Positions 41,719 to 53,439 of a stretch of 64,000 nucleotides of DNA are shown here, piece after piece (within the stretch, counting starts at the first letter, position 1; every line of letters starts with the position of its first letter). Source of the DNA: Heligmosomoides polygyrus polygyrus (Eukaryota > Nematoda > Chromadorea > Rhabditida > Heligmosomidae); assembly GCA_947396885.1 (NCBI GenBank), contig OX377206.1, forward strand, positions 48,033,631 through 48,097,630, written 5' to 3'. The notes below the pieces were generated by a model, which was not told the DNA's origin, did no database searches, and saw only the letters and a program-made list of their open reading frames with translations. The position numbers were made by a program, and so were the translations under genes.

Positions 41719-41990
41719 CAGGGATCCTCACATACTTCTAACACTCGCCCGGCTTTGCGAGTGCGCGTCGGCTCCCGCGGACGCCGTAGCACTATCTCGA
41801 AAAACTTGCACCGTCATGAACCATGTGATGTGGCGTGTCTTCGTAGGCCGGCCTGCCACAAGGGCCTGTCGCCTGCAATCGAATGTCCGTGTACGGCTTA
41901 GCTCGCAGAGCGGGCGGTTTCCAGTGGTGCCACATGGAGGAACGGACATCGCCAATAGCGAGCACAAAAGGTATATGGGGAGCATATAAG

Positions 41991-42349
41991 GAGCCGTACG
42001 TAAATTAGGCAGAAATGGTTATCTGCGTGTGGTCGACGTGGGCCAGGATCACAGTTGGTTTAACAACCGAGAACGTTCTAAGAAGAAGCAGTATTTGAAT
42101 CTATCTTCATTCACTATGCTTTCCAAAAATGTTTTTGGTCTTTTCCCATTCACTAACAGTAGAGGGGAGCTCAGTAGAATAGGGGCCGTTCTCTATCGCT
42201 TCTATTTTTTTTTTTGCGTCTGATTGTTGTCTCACCTAGAAAACATTTCGTCTACCTAAGCTCAACTTAATGATACTGGCTTGCATGGGAGCTATAAAAC
42301 ATCCGCTCGGTTATCGGCTGGTCCTCTCGGATCGTTGGGTCATTCAAAC
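41991..42349. other. no gene recognised
   Basis: Short AT-rich spacer with a poly-T run (42207-42215). Confidence 0.35.
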
Positions 42350-42900
42350 CTGACAGAATTATTGCGCTCCGAACACGCCCGCGCGTCCAATTTGGCAGTA
42401 CTCGTGGAAAATCCGGAATAGTCGGTGGAATTGCAGAACTCATTGTATTCTAGACGTACAGAGGGTAATTGGTTTCCTATACTTTCGCGCATTTAGATAA
42501 GCTGTTTTCGTCAAGCTAACCTCAATCTACAAGTTTTCGCGCTCACTCGATTGATTGTGCCGGGTCTATATGCATTGCTCACGTAGCGCGCCATGGCGGC
42601 AATTGGTCCCATAAAGTAGGCCATGCTCTTCTAAACAGTTCCAAAAATTAGGCCATGCTCTTCTAAACGCATGCTCCTTCCATCTGCCCAATGTCACTTA
42701 GCGAGCGATCGCGCCCACTCGATTGATTCTGCCGGGCTTATACGCATTGCTCTCAGAGCGCGCCATGGCTGCAGTCACTTCCACAAAGAGGTCATGCTTT
42801 TCTACGCAACAAAGTTGGCGAACAACAAATAAGTAAGCGCAACGTCCAGAATGGAGGATGCCGTGCCCTAAACCGATTTGCGTCCGACGCGTCGCGTGGC
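42350..42900. repeat. satellite-like module shared with the 54-57 kb fold-back
   Basis: Contains ATTGCGCTCCGAACACGCCC and two units with CACTCGATTGATT, then CTATATGCATTGCTCACG or a close variant, about 180 bp apart. The same blocks recur in tandem at 54190-54720 and 56930-57330. A GGCCATGCTCTTCTAAAC duplication lies at 42621-42668. Confidence 0.65.
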
Positions 42901-43480
42901 GCTACGGAAAACGGCGCTTTTCGGCGCCAATGGCGCGCTGCTCTTCATCTTGCGCCTTATTTTGGCTTGTTGGATAGAGAGGGAGTCCGGTAGTGTACGT
43001 CCTGCCGTTTCCAGAGGAGCGTGTAGATCGGTGTTCGAGAAGACTGTCGTGGCGTTGTAGACACCAAACATGGAGCAGCCTCCGTCGCTTGTCGATCTCG
43101 TGTCGTCTTGGTTTAGAATCAATGTCGTCCTTTACAACCTGACATTTATCCGCCTCTAACCGGTTCTCGTACCGGCCCACGTCAAACCGTAGAGGCCAGC
43201 GCGCAGTGTACTGAGGCTGTTGATGTGCTGTTGTGGCTAGAATAAACCGCCCATGAACAGCCTTATCAGGACAAGTTCGTTATGCAGTCCAGTCTTCGCT
43301 AGACTTCCGAGGAATCGTCAAACTCCTCAGCTTGGGACACCCAGAAGTAGATTGAAAACTTCCGATGTATATCGCGGTTCGACACCTATTGCCTTCTTCA
43401 CGATGAAGCGCTGAACCATGTGGGGGTCAGGAAAACTAATTCTTTGAGAAGTAACACAGCTTAACTGATTAGGGAGCTCA
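42901..43480. other. no gene recognised
   Basis: Short frames on both strands (42868-43180) overlap in mirror fashion. None shows a domain. Confidence 0.35.
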
Positions 43481-43502
43481 ATCCTTTCATCCTTTTGCTC
43501 AT

Positions 43503-44411
43503 CGTTTTCAGTAGCGTTTGTCCCGCTTGGTGGCGGGGTCCGCTCTTCTGGTGTGGTGACGCCATTTCTCCCGATCAAATGCTTGATCGAGAAGCACACC
43601 AGATATCTTTAAGTCCAAGTGCAACGTGTCTAGCCAACGTTGCTTCGGGCGTCCTCTGGGCCGTTTTCCAGGGACTTCAAGATTCAGGCCAATCTTACAG
43701 ACAGTGTCGTCGTTAGCGCGAAGGACGTGGCCATACCATCGTAGACGAGCTTCGCGCAACTTGGCGGCTATCGGGACGACACCGAACCTCTGTCGTATGG
43801 TGTCATTGCGAACGCGGTCCAATCGCGTTACTCCGGCCGTCCACCTTAACATCTTCGTCTCCATTACACTGAGGCGGCTTTCAATTTCCTTCGTCACGGG
43901 CCAGCACTCAGCACCGTACGTCGCTACTGGGCGGACGACTGTTCTATAAACCTTCGACTTGAGGTACTCGGGTATTGTCTTACCGCAGAGAACCCCAGTC
44001 AACGACCGCCATTTGGACCAGGCTGCACTTACGCGCGCATTCGCCTCCAACTTTAGGCTGCCATCGGGCGTAACTGTTGATCCAAGATACTTGAAAGATG
44101 CGACTCGTGAGAGCTCAGTACCGTTGATCTCGATAGATCCGAGCTCATTCACATCCGTCGTCAGGTACTCCGTCTTTTTGACGTTTAGCTTGAGTCCGAA
44201 CAATAACAAGCGATCGCACCATTCCTGTGCCTGTCGCTCGAGTTCGGCTTTGTCTTCACATGCAAGCATGACGTCATCGGCATACAGCAACGTCCAAGGA
44301 GCTGCCTTTTGAAGATCTCGTGTAATTGCATCCATGACGACCACGAAGAGCAGTGGGGATAGCGCAGACCCCTGGTGCACTCCGACAGAGATCGGGAACT
44401 CCATCATCCTT
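43503..44411 (-). mobile_element. 5'-truncated RTE copy with 21-bp TSD
   Basis: TCCTTTCATCCTTTTGCT plus CAT or GAT lies at 43482-43502 and 44412-44432, identical at 20 of 21 positions. The block between them is the 3' 0.9 kb of the same RTE subfamily as 29.3-31 kb. A 5' truncation with a long variable TSD is the mark of target-primed reverse transcription. The frame is still open over 300 codons, so the insertion is recent. Confidence 0.92.
43508..44407 (-). CDS. RTE reverse transcriptase, C-terminal part (open)
   Basis: 299 codons: FPISVGVHQGSALSPLLF (RT motif B), WTLLYADDVMLAC (catalytic YADD), KKTEYLTTDV, FKYLGSTVTPDG, VYRTVVRPVATYGAECWP, TKMLRWTAGVTRLDRVRND, RGRPKQRWLDTL and the C-terminal RREKWRHHTRRADPATKRDKRY-like ending before the stop. 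The first ATG lies at the truncation point by chance. The endonuclease and RT fingers are missing, so it is a fragment that only looks like a whole gene. Confidence 0.92.
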   Translation of the reverse strand: MMEFPISVGVHQGSALSPLLFVVVMDAITRDLQKAAPWTLLYADDVMLACEDKAELERQAQEWCDRLLLFGLKLNVKKTEYLTTDVNELGSIEINGTELSRVASFKYLGSTVTPDGSLKLEANARVSAAWSKWRSLTGVLCGKTIPEYLKSKVYRTVVRPVATYGAECWPVTKEIESRLSVMETKMLRWTAGVTRLDRVRNDTIRQRFGVVPIAAKLREARLRWYGHVLRANDDTVCKIGLNLEVPGKRPRGRPKQRWLDTLHLDLKISGVLLDQAFDREKWRHHTRRADPATKRDKRY

Positions 44412-44432
44412 TCCTTTCATCCTTTTGCTGAT

Positions 44433-44698
44433 ATTCATAAATAAACCCAGGTATCTGATTCATGCTTTCTATGAGGCTATCACTCGGTCTCATTGAGTCT
44501 ACCTGTAAGAATGTAAATGCAACTCAAGAAAATTTTCAGCAACATTTCCTTCTGAGAATGAAAAGACGGATCCATCCTACTTGGGAGGAGCAATTGCAAA
44601 TTTCCATTAGCGCATTTATTCCTGTGCTTCACCACTGCCACAGGTTCCTACATACATTAGACATCTCACTCGGCTACTGCAGCGTAGTCATGCGCTCC
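44433..44698. other. no feature recognised
   Basis: Spacer between the RTE copy and the next DNA element. No coding frame of note. Confidence 0.4.
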
Positions 44699-44701
44699 TA
44701 T

Positions 44702-45638
44702 GGGCCTTTGCAGAGTCTCGTCGCAGTACCCGGGAACTCGTCCATATTGCTCCCGCCGCAGTGTTGACCCACGCGGCCACTGTGGTGGAAGCCGCGACGC
44801 GGTCGCAAAGGTCCCGAGGGCTGCCGTGGTTCATGGCAGCTCTCACCGGCAGTGCCAGGAGCTGCGGGTGAGAGCTGACGTGGGCGTTATAGATGGGCGT
44901 CGATTATGGTTCATCTATTTGGAAACATTTTTTTAACGAATCTACATGCTAGGAGTATAATAGGTTGGTGCATAATTTCTGTCCATAAAGGAGCTTAACA
45001 ACCAACAATACAATCACCGTCAGTGTCGACAAATGGAGGGTGTGGACTCGTATGGACTCCTGCACTCAAAACGTAACGCAAAGAATCTTGGCCCGATATT
45101 TGGTAACCTTAATTGCACCGAGAATCTTTGTGGCCTTCCAGCCACAAGTTTAGCCGTGTGAGGTTTAGGGAAAATCCTTGCACAAAAATACAACAACAAA
45201 GCAGACCGTTCTTTTTAGTATGAGCTATAACTGCATCTGATAGACTCAACAAGGCATCGGGGGGGGGGGGGGGGTGCTGTCATCACAAGGGCTACCACAT
45301 TATCATCGACCTTCTTGTCAATCGAGCAGCTTTAGTGGGAAACATTTAGTGGAGGTAGAATGACAAAAGTGAGCAAGCGCAAAATGTTACAAACCTATTG
45401 AGTTATAAGGAGTGTTCTATTAGATTTCGGGGCTTACATTCAAGAACTCCTAACTTGGCTCAGCAAACGTTTTTTCACAAAACAAAAAGCGTTTTGCTTA
45501 CTACATCTCTGACATTCTTAGAGGTCGCAACTGCCGGCAAAAGTATGTGCAGTATTGCGTACAGTAACCCAATCGGCGCGGCACCACCCGCCGTTGTCAT
45601 GGCGGGTCCGCGGAACCAGCGAGACTCTGCTGCCGGCC
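44702..45638. mobile_element. sister copy of chain element E4, 937 bp, TAT duplication
   Basis: Reverse-complement homologue of 22293-23204 over its full length. Starts GGGCCTTTGCAGAGTCTCG and ends ...GAGACTCTGCTGCCGGCC. TAT at 44699-44701 and 45639-45641. It includes the mariner-type terminus (TAGGTTGGTGCATAATTTC, about 44961) also found in E4, and a 16-bp G run (about 45260). Confidence 0.85.
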
Positions 45639-46402
45639 TATTACGGTAGGATGACTGGTTGTTCAGCACACCTTGGACGTGTTTTAGCGGGCAAGCGGTG
45701 TAGACTATGCGTTGTGAAGCAGATTTTGCGACGCAAGGCTAAGAGTGTGGTGGGTTTTATTGCTTTTTTGCCTTCCTTTTAGATACTCAGAGGGGCACGA
45801 AGCAACGGTGGGGTCATATGATAAGGCCTTTTTGATGAACGAACTAGACACCAAATATTCTTTTGAAAAACTAGTAAAGTCGGATAAATCTAATAACGAA
45901 AAAATGAAGGAAACAACTGGAAAAAGACCCGTGTCTAACCTCTTCCTAAGAAGACGCTGTAGACTATGAAACTATGAAAAGAGAAGAAACGTGATGTGCT
46001 GCCTATTTTTCTTTTCCTTGTTTTAACCTACAAGACTATCACCTAATTACCATATTTTCACCCTTTCAATTTCCTTTAATTCCTTTGTTTGGTCGCTTAG
46101 CATATTGAGCCACTTTTGTGATTTTAACCTTTATATTTTATAACTTTCGTGGTTTTCTTTGGTTTTCCTTGTTATTGCGTGGGTAGTATGTTCACAATCT
46201 ATTATATTACGCCTACACGTTGCATTTAGGACATCTACATATAAGAAGCTGACCTCCCGGAACACTTGGCAACATTTTGAATTCCCTCGTTGTTTTAACC
46301 TTTCGACCGTCGGCGACCATGCCCGTAAGATGCTAGCGGCACTGTGAAGAGGTGAAGGTACCAGCTGACCACATCGGGAAGGTGTACACTGGAACCGAAT
46401 GA
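45639..46402. other. no gene recognised; one signal-peptide-like frame
   Basis: A 74-codon plus frame (45745-45969) starts with MWWVLLLFCLPF, which resembles a secretion signal, followed by a charged stretch. It has no family match that I recognise and may be chance. The rest is AT-rich. Confidence 0.25.
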
Positions 46403-46455
46403 ATCATTTTCGAATGGATGATTCGGATATCGCGATCCGAATCATCCATTCGAAA
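46403..46455. repeat. near-perfect palindrome of about 50 bp
   Basis: TTTCGAATGGATGATTCGG on the left pairs with CCGAATCATCCATTCGAAA on the right around ATATCGCGAT. It directly abuts the partial E4 copy. Confidence 0.85.
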
Positions 46456-46890
46456 ACGGCGGGTGGTGCGGCGCCGAGAGGATTACTGTACGCAATACTG
46501 CGTACTTTTGCCGGCAGTTGCGACCTCTAAGAATTTCAGAGATGTAGTAAGCAAAATGCTTTTTGTTTTGAAGAAGCGTTTTCTAAGCCAAGTTAGGAGT
46601 TCTTGAATGTAAGCCCCGGAATCTATTAGATAGAACACTCCTTATAACTCAACAGTTCTGTACCATTTTGCGCTTGCTCTCACTTTTGTGGTTCTACCTC
46701 CTCTAAAGGTTTCTCGATTGACAAGCAGCTCGAAGATAATGTGGTAGCCCTTGTGATGACAGCATTCCTTCCGATGTTTTGTTGAGTCCGGGAGGTCTAT
46801 CAGATGCAGTTATAGCTCATACTAAAAAAGAATGGTCTGTTTTGTTGATGTATTTCTGCGCAAGAGTTTTCCCAAGACCTCACACGATCT
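46455..46890 (+). repeat. partial third copy of E4
   Basis: Homologous to about 22325-22770 (GCGGGTGGTGCGGCGC, TTTGCCGGCAGTTGCGACC, GATAATGTGGTAGCCC). Both termini are missing. Confidence 0.8.
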
Positions 46891-46974
46891 GTTGGTTCCT
46901 ACTGATCCTCCCTTAGTGAAGCGGTATCCCATTACTGGCACTGATCCCCCTCAATGATCCACCCTTAGCGGACA

Positions 46975-47150
46975 TCGTCTTCTGCACACATTCTGAATCC
47001 CCAGACACATTGGACGCCGTCTTTAGCACGTCTACCTGATACCAAAACACGTTGAGCGGCGTCTTTCGCACGTCTTCTGAGACCCTGGCACGTCGTGCGA
47101 CGTATTCCGCACGTCTTCAGAATCCCCTGGCACGTAGAAGACGTCTGCCC
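46975..47150 (+). repeat. tandem repeat, about four 50-bp units
   Basis: Units contain GTCTTCTG, CACGT and GACGCCGTCTTT blocks. Related to 10242-10335. Confidence 0.65.
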
Positions 47151-47151
47151 G

Positions 47152-47385
47152 TAGCTTGATCAGTGTCGATCGATGGTAATCGATATTTCAAAAACGAGCT
47201 TCAGATTCGTGTTGAGCGACCTCGACTATCTCCAGGGCTAAAGTTTTGAACCGCCTAGACGACATCCACGAAAAATCGATAGTTTGATCAATATCGATTG
47301 ATGGCGATCGATACTTTAAAAACGAACTTCATATTCGTGTTCAGCGACCTCGATTGCCTCAGGGCTGAAGTTCCGAAGCAGTATG
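47152..47385 (+). repeat. tandem duplication, two units of about 118 bp
   Basis: Both units share GATCGATGGTAATCGATA-type, ATTCGTGTTNAGCGACCTCGA and CAGGGCT blocks. Confidence 0.75.
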
Positions 47386-47389
47386 AAGA

Positions 47390-48900
47390 CGTCTGGGTAT
47401 TTTTCGCTATTTTTGAGCCGTAATTTCCCCCCCCCCTCCGATTCCCCCTATTTTATGACTAATTTCTGTGGCGGCGGCGCAGATAGATAGCATGACTCAG
47501 CGCTTAGGGCGTTACTATAGAGTATGATAGATGAAGTCTGGGCACATAGAGGTTACGTGGTTGTTTTTCAAGCGATGGCGCCTAGAAATATACAGCAATT
47601 CTTTGCAAGCTAAACAGACCGTGAAGTACGGGGGGAAGGGCTTTAAAAGGAGGAACCCGGAGTAGGAAACACTTAAGCGCAAAGAAAAAGATGAACAATG
47701 TTAACTTTTACGAAATTTTTGAATGTTATTCAAAAAAAAATTTAAATGATGTGTGGGATGGCTGTTGCCGTTTTTCTCCTACGTGGCACAACGCTCTATA
47801 TCCGCTTTCAACGAGATATGTAAGACAGTACACAGTAAAACATGCCTCCTTAAAACTAATGAATTATCATCCAATAAGAACTTCCTCTCCTTTCTTCGCA
47901 GAGTTGGAGTGCTAAGTTAAGAGACGACGTGGCGCGGCACTCATCTCCGCTTTATCGCCCCACTCCATCGCCAACACGGTTTCATTATCAGCAACAGTTT
48001 CCATTTTGGATCCCGCTACGATCAGCTAGAGCCCAGGCAGAACTCTGCCGGCGGCAGAGCGGCTGCAGCGTCCATAATGCCTTGAATCATCGTTGCCTCT
48101 GCAGCGTTTGCGGCAGAAGCTGACGCTCTGGCGGCACAGCACCTCGCCTGTTGCCTAGCCCGCACCCCAGCTGCAATTTGGACGCAGCAAGTTCTGCCGC
48201 CGGCGGCGATCTCTGCGTCTCTGACCTATGCTCAAAGATAGGGCTCCCACGTTACCGCAAAAGTGTGTGGAGGCATATACAGGATGGGCTCCTATCTAGA
48301 CTGGCATCAGGAGTGACACACAATATGTTATAAAGTTTATACAGAACCACTTTCGCGCGATAGTGTATCACCTTCTCAGCGTTTTCTCGAGAAGCTTCAT
48401 CGAAAAATAAGTTAAGTGTTAGATTTTCTCTGATTGCCGATGTTTTTCCCGCAATTCCCACAATTGCGGGAAGAGATATAGGCAACTTTCAAGGCTGACG
48501 CCTACTATAGGTCTTGAGCGGTAACTTGGGAGAACAGAGACCGTCGCGCGCTCGGTGACTGTTCATACACAAAGACCGCCACCCCGTCATTCCTTGTGTT
48601 TGTGGGAGTGAGTGAAGCCAAAACAGTACTGGTTTGACAAATGCAACTACCTGCGGCAGTTGCCGTTGACGTGAGAGGATTGGATTAGAAGATGTGTAGA
48701 ATGATACATGAAGACCCATAAACGCACGTAGGCAGAAATCCACTGCTATTTTTTCGCTTCAATTTCCTTTTCTCCAACTTGGTATCCTGATCAAGACTTA
48801 GGATACTGATCACACAACTTTTGCATAGTAGTGTTATATGTTTGAACATTTAACGCTTATTCGACATCCGAATAAAATCATTCGATCAAATAGAGTTTCA
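47390..48900. other. mixed spacer with a GC-rich MITE remnant
   Basis: A C run lies at 47427-47435. At about 48040-48275 a Tourist-like remnant carries GCCGCCGGCGGCGATCTCTG, CTCTGACCTATG and a right end with GCAAAAGTGTGTGGAGGC. Plus frame 47691-47915 and minus frames 48252-48743 show no known motif. Confidence 0.4.
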
Positions 48901-50689
48901 TTAATCGATTTTCGAATGAAATTCTAATATGGCTTCTTTAGATGTTTGAATTCGAATGAATGTTCGGCTTTTGAAAACCAGGATATTCGAATTCGAACGA
49001 ATATTCGAGTAATTAGAATAATTATTGGAACATTTTCGTTCGAACACAACTATAGCGTTTACCTCCGAGACGCGAAGGAAAAACACAGTCCCGTGCAAGG
49101 GTTCTCGTCATGCACATTTCAGTGCCGGGAAGATCACGGGGTACATACCATAGATTCCCAAAAACTGAGCACTCTCCTAGACAAGCTTGACGGATTTGAA
49201 ATCAGACTAAACATCTAAACGACCGCTTTCCATAATAAAACAGAGACTCAGAGATGGTCAAGCTTGCTAGTTTTGACTTTGCTTGAAATTTTTATTACCT
49301 CTGCTCCTGTAGGTGAAGACACTGTTTGCAATTTCACAAATTTTTTATTTTCAAGGATAAATGGTGATCGGAAATTTGTTTCAAAGCGCAGAGATGCTGC
49401 AGTAATTCATTTATTAATTTCGCGCTAATATACGCTCTGAAGGGATGAGGCAACGGCCCAGAATCGCCTGTAATTGGTTTAGAGCTGTTGCTAGTAATAA
49501 ATTGTTTATGAAGATGTCGATTTCAAGCCTGGGATGGTCTCCAGTCTATGGATTACGATAAATTGAAGCCGTGGAGCGTTAGAATCACCGGAAAGCCACA
49601 CCGACAGCTGAATTCGACCTGCTGAAGTTCTTGGAATCTCATTGAAAAGACTGAACTCTATCCCAGATTGCTCGCTAACTACGTTGCCAGCAAGTTTTGG
49701 AGGCACAGGTCCAGAAACGACTAGGCGCTACTCAAAGAGGCTCTCAAAGAGGCGTTGGAATTTGTATGAAAAATCTATGCTCTGACGCAGGGTGTTTCCT
49801 CTGAAGCGATTGGGCAATGGCATAAGCGAATTTTGTAACGGCCTCGTCAAAGTGGAGCCTGTCGGGTTTCTTGGAATTCTTCTGGAGAGCCTAACCTAAG
49901 CTGGCTCAGAATGAATTGTGTATGTAGGCACTTTTTGGGCCGTTCATTCAGGCTTCCTCCGTTGTTCTAGACCCGCCGAATGGCCTAAAAGGCACATGAC
50001 GGCGAGCTCCGAAAGAATTTGGCCATAGCGAAGCCAAATACGGCAGTTGGAAACTCATCTGAAGAACCCAACTAGCTTAGTATGAAATCTGTCCATAGTC
50101 TGGAGCTGTCCCTGTCGTCTCTTTGCTCCAATCGCTCAGCTGACGCGAATTCTGCAAACGCGCCGATCTGCAGACTTCCGTGAACTGGGCGTGCCGCAAC
50201 GTCCAAAAGCAAAAGCGGCGCAAAAGTGCGCTGGGAAGCGCAGTTTTCCGGTCGCCACGCGTCGCGCCGGACGCAAATGGCGTTAGGGCGAAGCATCCTC
50301 AACATCTGGATGTTGCTTTTGCTTGTATGTTTTTCGCCAAATTATTTGTTGCGCAGAAGGGAGACATGGCATGCTTTTTGGAAAAAACTGCCACCATGGT
50401 GCTCACAGAGAGCAGTGCATATATTATAGAACCGGTAGAATCAATCGAGTGGAGTCTCCTCTCACATAGTAAAGTTAGGGTGGTGGAAGGAGCTTATCCA
50501 TGCGTTTGGAGGAGGATGGCCTAGTGTTTGGAACTAACTGCCGATATGATGCGTTCTGTGAACAATGCATGTAGGTCCGGCAGAATCAATCGAGGGAGCG
50601 CAACCGTTCGTAGAGTGACGTCAGGCTGATGGAAGGAGCTTATCTAATCAGGGAATGCCATCAGCTTCCCGGGAAGTGCGCTAAAGTGT
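48901..50689. other. no gene recognised; outer repeat modules of the fold-back
   Basis: 48900-49030 is rich in ATTCGAAT units. From about 50390 to 50660 two units with TAGAATCAATCGAG or CAGAATCAATCGAG and GGAAGGAGCTTATC recur about 190 bp apart. They resemble the satellite units of 54-57 kb. Earlier sequence (49240-50050) holds no recognisable gene. Confidence 0.4.
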
Positions 50690-51920
50690 AGGAAGCGAAT
50701 TAGCTTCTAAGGTGTCTGGCATACACTGAGTTTTGCGGGCAGACGCGGAGATTTAACTGCCTACAAATGCGTAGGCGAGCAGAACAGTTAAGGTACTTTA
50801 CGATGACTTGCTCAAAACTCCCCAGCTGCCTGAACTGCCTTAGCCTCATCTGCCATTCTAGAGCGATGGACGGGAGCGGTGACGTTTCTTTCGCCCTCAC
50901 ACCCTATGTTTGAGTTTTCGACGCTCTCAATAACACCGTTCTGTTCAGCACGAAAAGCTCTATCGAATGCAGTCAATATCGAGCAATTTCGGAAAAATCG
51001 ATTTTTGGACAATTTTGCGTCGAGGATGAGTTTGCTCCTGACCGAGCTTGCGCCGACGATGGCGTCATCGAAAATCGATATTTTCGAAATTGGCAATTTT
51101 TTTCGTCCAAGTTTCGCTAAAAATCATTTATGAGGTTACTTGGGGTGCTTGTTACGAATTCGACGTCCGTTTTTGAAAATTCTGTCTATTTTGGTTCGTT
51201 TCTCCCCGACTGAGGTTAGTGGGGTCAGGATCACTGTCCATTCTCAATCGTCGATATGGGTGGTCTCCTGCCGAAATCGTCAAAATGGAGTACGGGATCG
51301 TGTTCGGCACTTTGTTTAACCCCCTCCTCTATATGAATTTTGAGGAGAACCGGTGATTCTGACCTGACCACCCTCAGTTATCCGGAAGAAAATTCAAAAT
51401 CTACCGAAATCGGCGGAGTTTCAAAAACAGACGCCGGATTTGTAATCAGCGCCCCAAATAACCCCTAGCTGATTTTGGACCAGAAAATTTGGCCAGTTTT
51501 GAAAATATCAATTTTCGATGACGTCATCGTCAACGCAGGCTTGGCCAGGGCGCCCTCGTCCTCTATGCGAAATCGTCAAAAAATCGATTTTCCCAAATTG
51601 GTCGAGATTGAAACCGTTCGATAGAGCTTTTCTGCTGAACAGATCGGTGTTATTGAGAGTGTCGATATCTCAAACAGTAAGAGCGCAGAAAACTTTAATC
51701 GCTAATGTCCGCTGCCCTAAAATTGCAGCTGGGGCTAAGGCAGTTTAGGCAGATGAGGATTAGTCCGCACGTCATCGTAAAGTACCTTAAGAATTCTGTT
51801 CGTCTACGTATTGATAGGCCGTTAGCTCTCCGCGTCTTCCTGCAGGTGTCGACTGAAATCGGAAAAAATCGTGTCACTCAAGGCTAACCTGCATTTGCGC
51901 ACTACTGTAACTTTGTGCAT
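50690..51920. repeat. 1.2-kb fold-back element
   Basis: Left arm (about 50710-51110) and right arm (about 51500-51890) are inverse: TTTACGATGACTTGC against CGTCATCGTAAAG, GAAAAGCTCTATCGAA against TTCGATAGAGCTTTTC, AAAATCGATTTTT against its inverse. The central 350 bp is single-copy. It is the same arm family as the large fold-back at 53690-57835. No transposase. Confidence 0.75.
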
Positions 51921-51997
51921 TCATCAGCTAGCTTTTACTTTCAGCTTTTACTGCCTACGAACTCCACAAGTTACACTCGGAGGAATTCAAGAACTGA

Positions 51998-52606
51998 ACG
52001 GATTTCCGCACAGCAATATGCAATGGTTGTGAGACTAACGGTAAAAGAATGTTGAGAGTAAAAATGGCACTATTGGTGTCCTAAAGAGGGGCGTTCTTGC
52101 ACTTCTCGATTTCGTAGTTCGTGGTTCGGTGGGGTGATGGCATTGCCGGGAACGATGAACCAACCCACAATCAAAACACTCCATCGGAGCGCATTTTCTG
52201 CCACCTTTGGATCACGTGGCCAACGCAGACCTCGGCACCGCTGGCGACGTCGTCGACACGTCTGTGGCGAAAGTATAACACCCGCTGCCGAGCTCTCGGC
52301 GACGCCGCTGGCGACGCGTCTCCGAAGTATAACATACGCCATAGCACTTCGCTGTAGTGTGCACGGCGACGGTCCTTCAACGACGACGCCGACGTCATCT
52401 AGAGGTCGCAAAAAATGCGCTCCGATGGAGTATTCTGATTGTGGGTTGGTTCTCTGTTCCAGCACTGCTATCATCCCACCGGACCTCGATCTACGAAATC
52501 GAGAAGTGCAAAAACGCCCCTCTTTAGGACAGCAATAGTGCCATTTTTACTCTCTACGTTCTTTTACGGTTTTTCTCACAACCTTTACCTCTGCTGTGCG
52601 AAATCC
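51998..52606. mobile_element. long-TIR element with a nested GC-rich core
   Basis: Arms of about 190 bp (from about 51998 and 52606, with GGATTTCCGCACAGCA and GAGAGTAAAAATGGCACTAT) match as inverted repeats. Between them (52200-52400) GC-rich AGTATAAC-bearing Tourist-like sequence is nested. One arm of the same family lies at about 9690-9850. Ends are approximate. Confidence 0.72.
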
Positions 52607-53159
52607 TTTCAGCTTGCTGGAACACTGAGTGTTGTGGGAGGGAGAGGGAGCCTAACTCTTGCGTTCCCTTCGATTTGTCTCCTTTCTTCGCTTCTCTGTC
52701 GTTCTTTCCCGTTTTATTCTCGTTTTCTCGATGTTTTCGCTTTCTCGCAGAGCAAATAACACAAAATAAGACTGTGAGGAAATCTGAAAACGAGAAGAGA
52801 ACAGTGAAGAATTGTGAAAAAACTGATCCGGAGCAGCCAAAATATGAAAGACGGCCTTCAAACAGAAAAATACGAAACGGCGGTAGAGAAACTGATTCGA
52901 ATAAGTAGTGTTTCCTCGCGTTCTGAAATGATACTGCAAACCTTAATGAAGAGCTTTTTCGAAATATAATTTACACCAGTTAGGAGTTAGATTTTTCAGT
53001 GAATCTCGAAAATTCCGCGTTAATTTAATTTCAGTGCGATTTAACGAAAAAGGCCTTCGCTAAACTCCAATAAAGAAATTTAACGAGAATGCTGGTAAAT
53101 TCGTTAAATCGGTAAATCAATAGTCGTTAAATGCTCAACATTGCCCGTACTTCTATTAG
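52607..53159. other. no gene recognised; TTAACGA-type simple sequence
   Basis: 53030-53130 is rich in TTTAACGA and GTTAAAT words. Frames here are mirror images and unassigned. Confidence 0.4.
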
Positions 53160-53280
53160 TACACTGCGCTCCGATGCTAAAAATGCGCTCCAATGCTCTC
53201 CTGTCGATCTCGTCGCCAAGGTCGCCACGACGACGTCTTTAGCGGCGGCATCGGAGTATCATCGAAGCATAACATAGGCC
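53160..53280. mobile_element. right half of a Tourist-like element
   Basis: Ends CATCGAAGCATAACATAGGCC followed by TAA (53281-53283). The left end is not clear. Confidence 0.55.
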
Positions 53281-53439
53281 TAAAAGAAAATCCGCCAGAT
53301 TGAAGCTGGCGGTCATTCATACAAAACAAAAAAGTCTTCATCAAGACCAGAAACATGCTAAGAATAACACGAAATGTAATTGGAAGCAGAATGTGATCAG
53401 CCAGCATTTCTATCCGCAGATTAGTTATCCAACTTGCGA

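Larger units (their letters stand above)
29345..41990 (-). mobile_element. RTE-type non-LTR retrotransposon split by two insertions
   Basis: The endonuclease half (about 41990-40542) ends in AKATHYEYVD. The RT half (about 31064-29345) begins DVEEKL-SRDGERYLYRL. In the family these stretches are contiguous, so both halves on the same strand are most simply one insertion later broken by element R1 (33556-40541) and the hAT-like element (31073-33551). The 5' end is approximate and the 3' end is a GAA/TAA-rich tail (about 29345-29365). Confidence 0.72.

Noticed and set aside
47152..47385. CRISPR-like array from the regular repeats
   Set aside because: Only two long diverged units without spacer structure, in a eukaryotic context.
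49180..50050. Gene in the long stretch 49.2-50.0 kb
   Set aside because: Only short frames on both strands without motif or splice logic.
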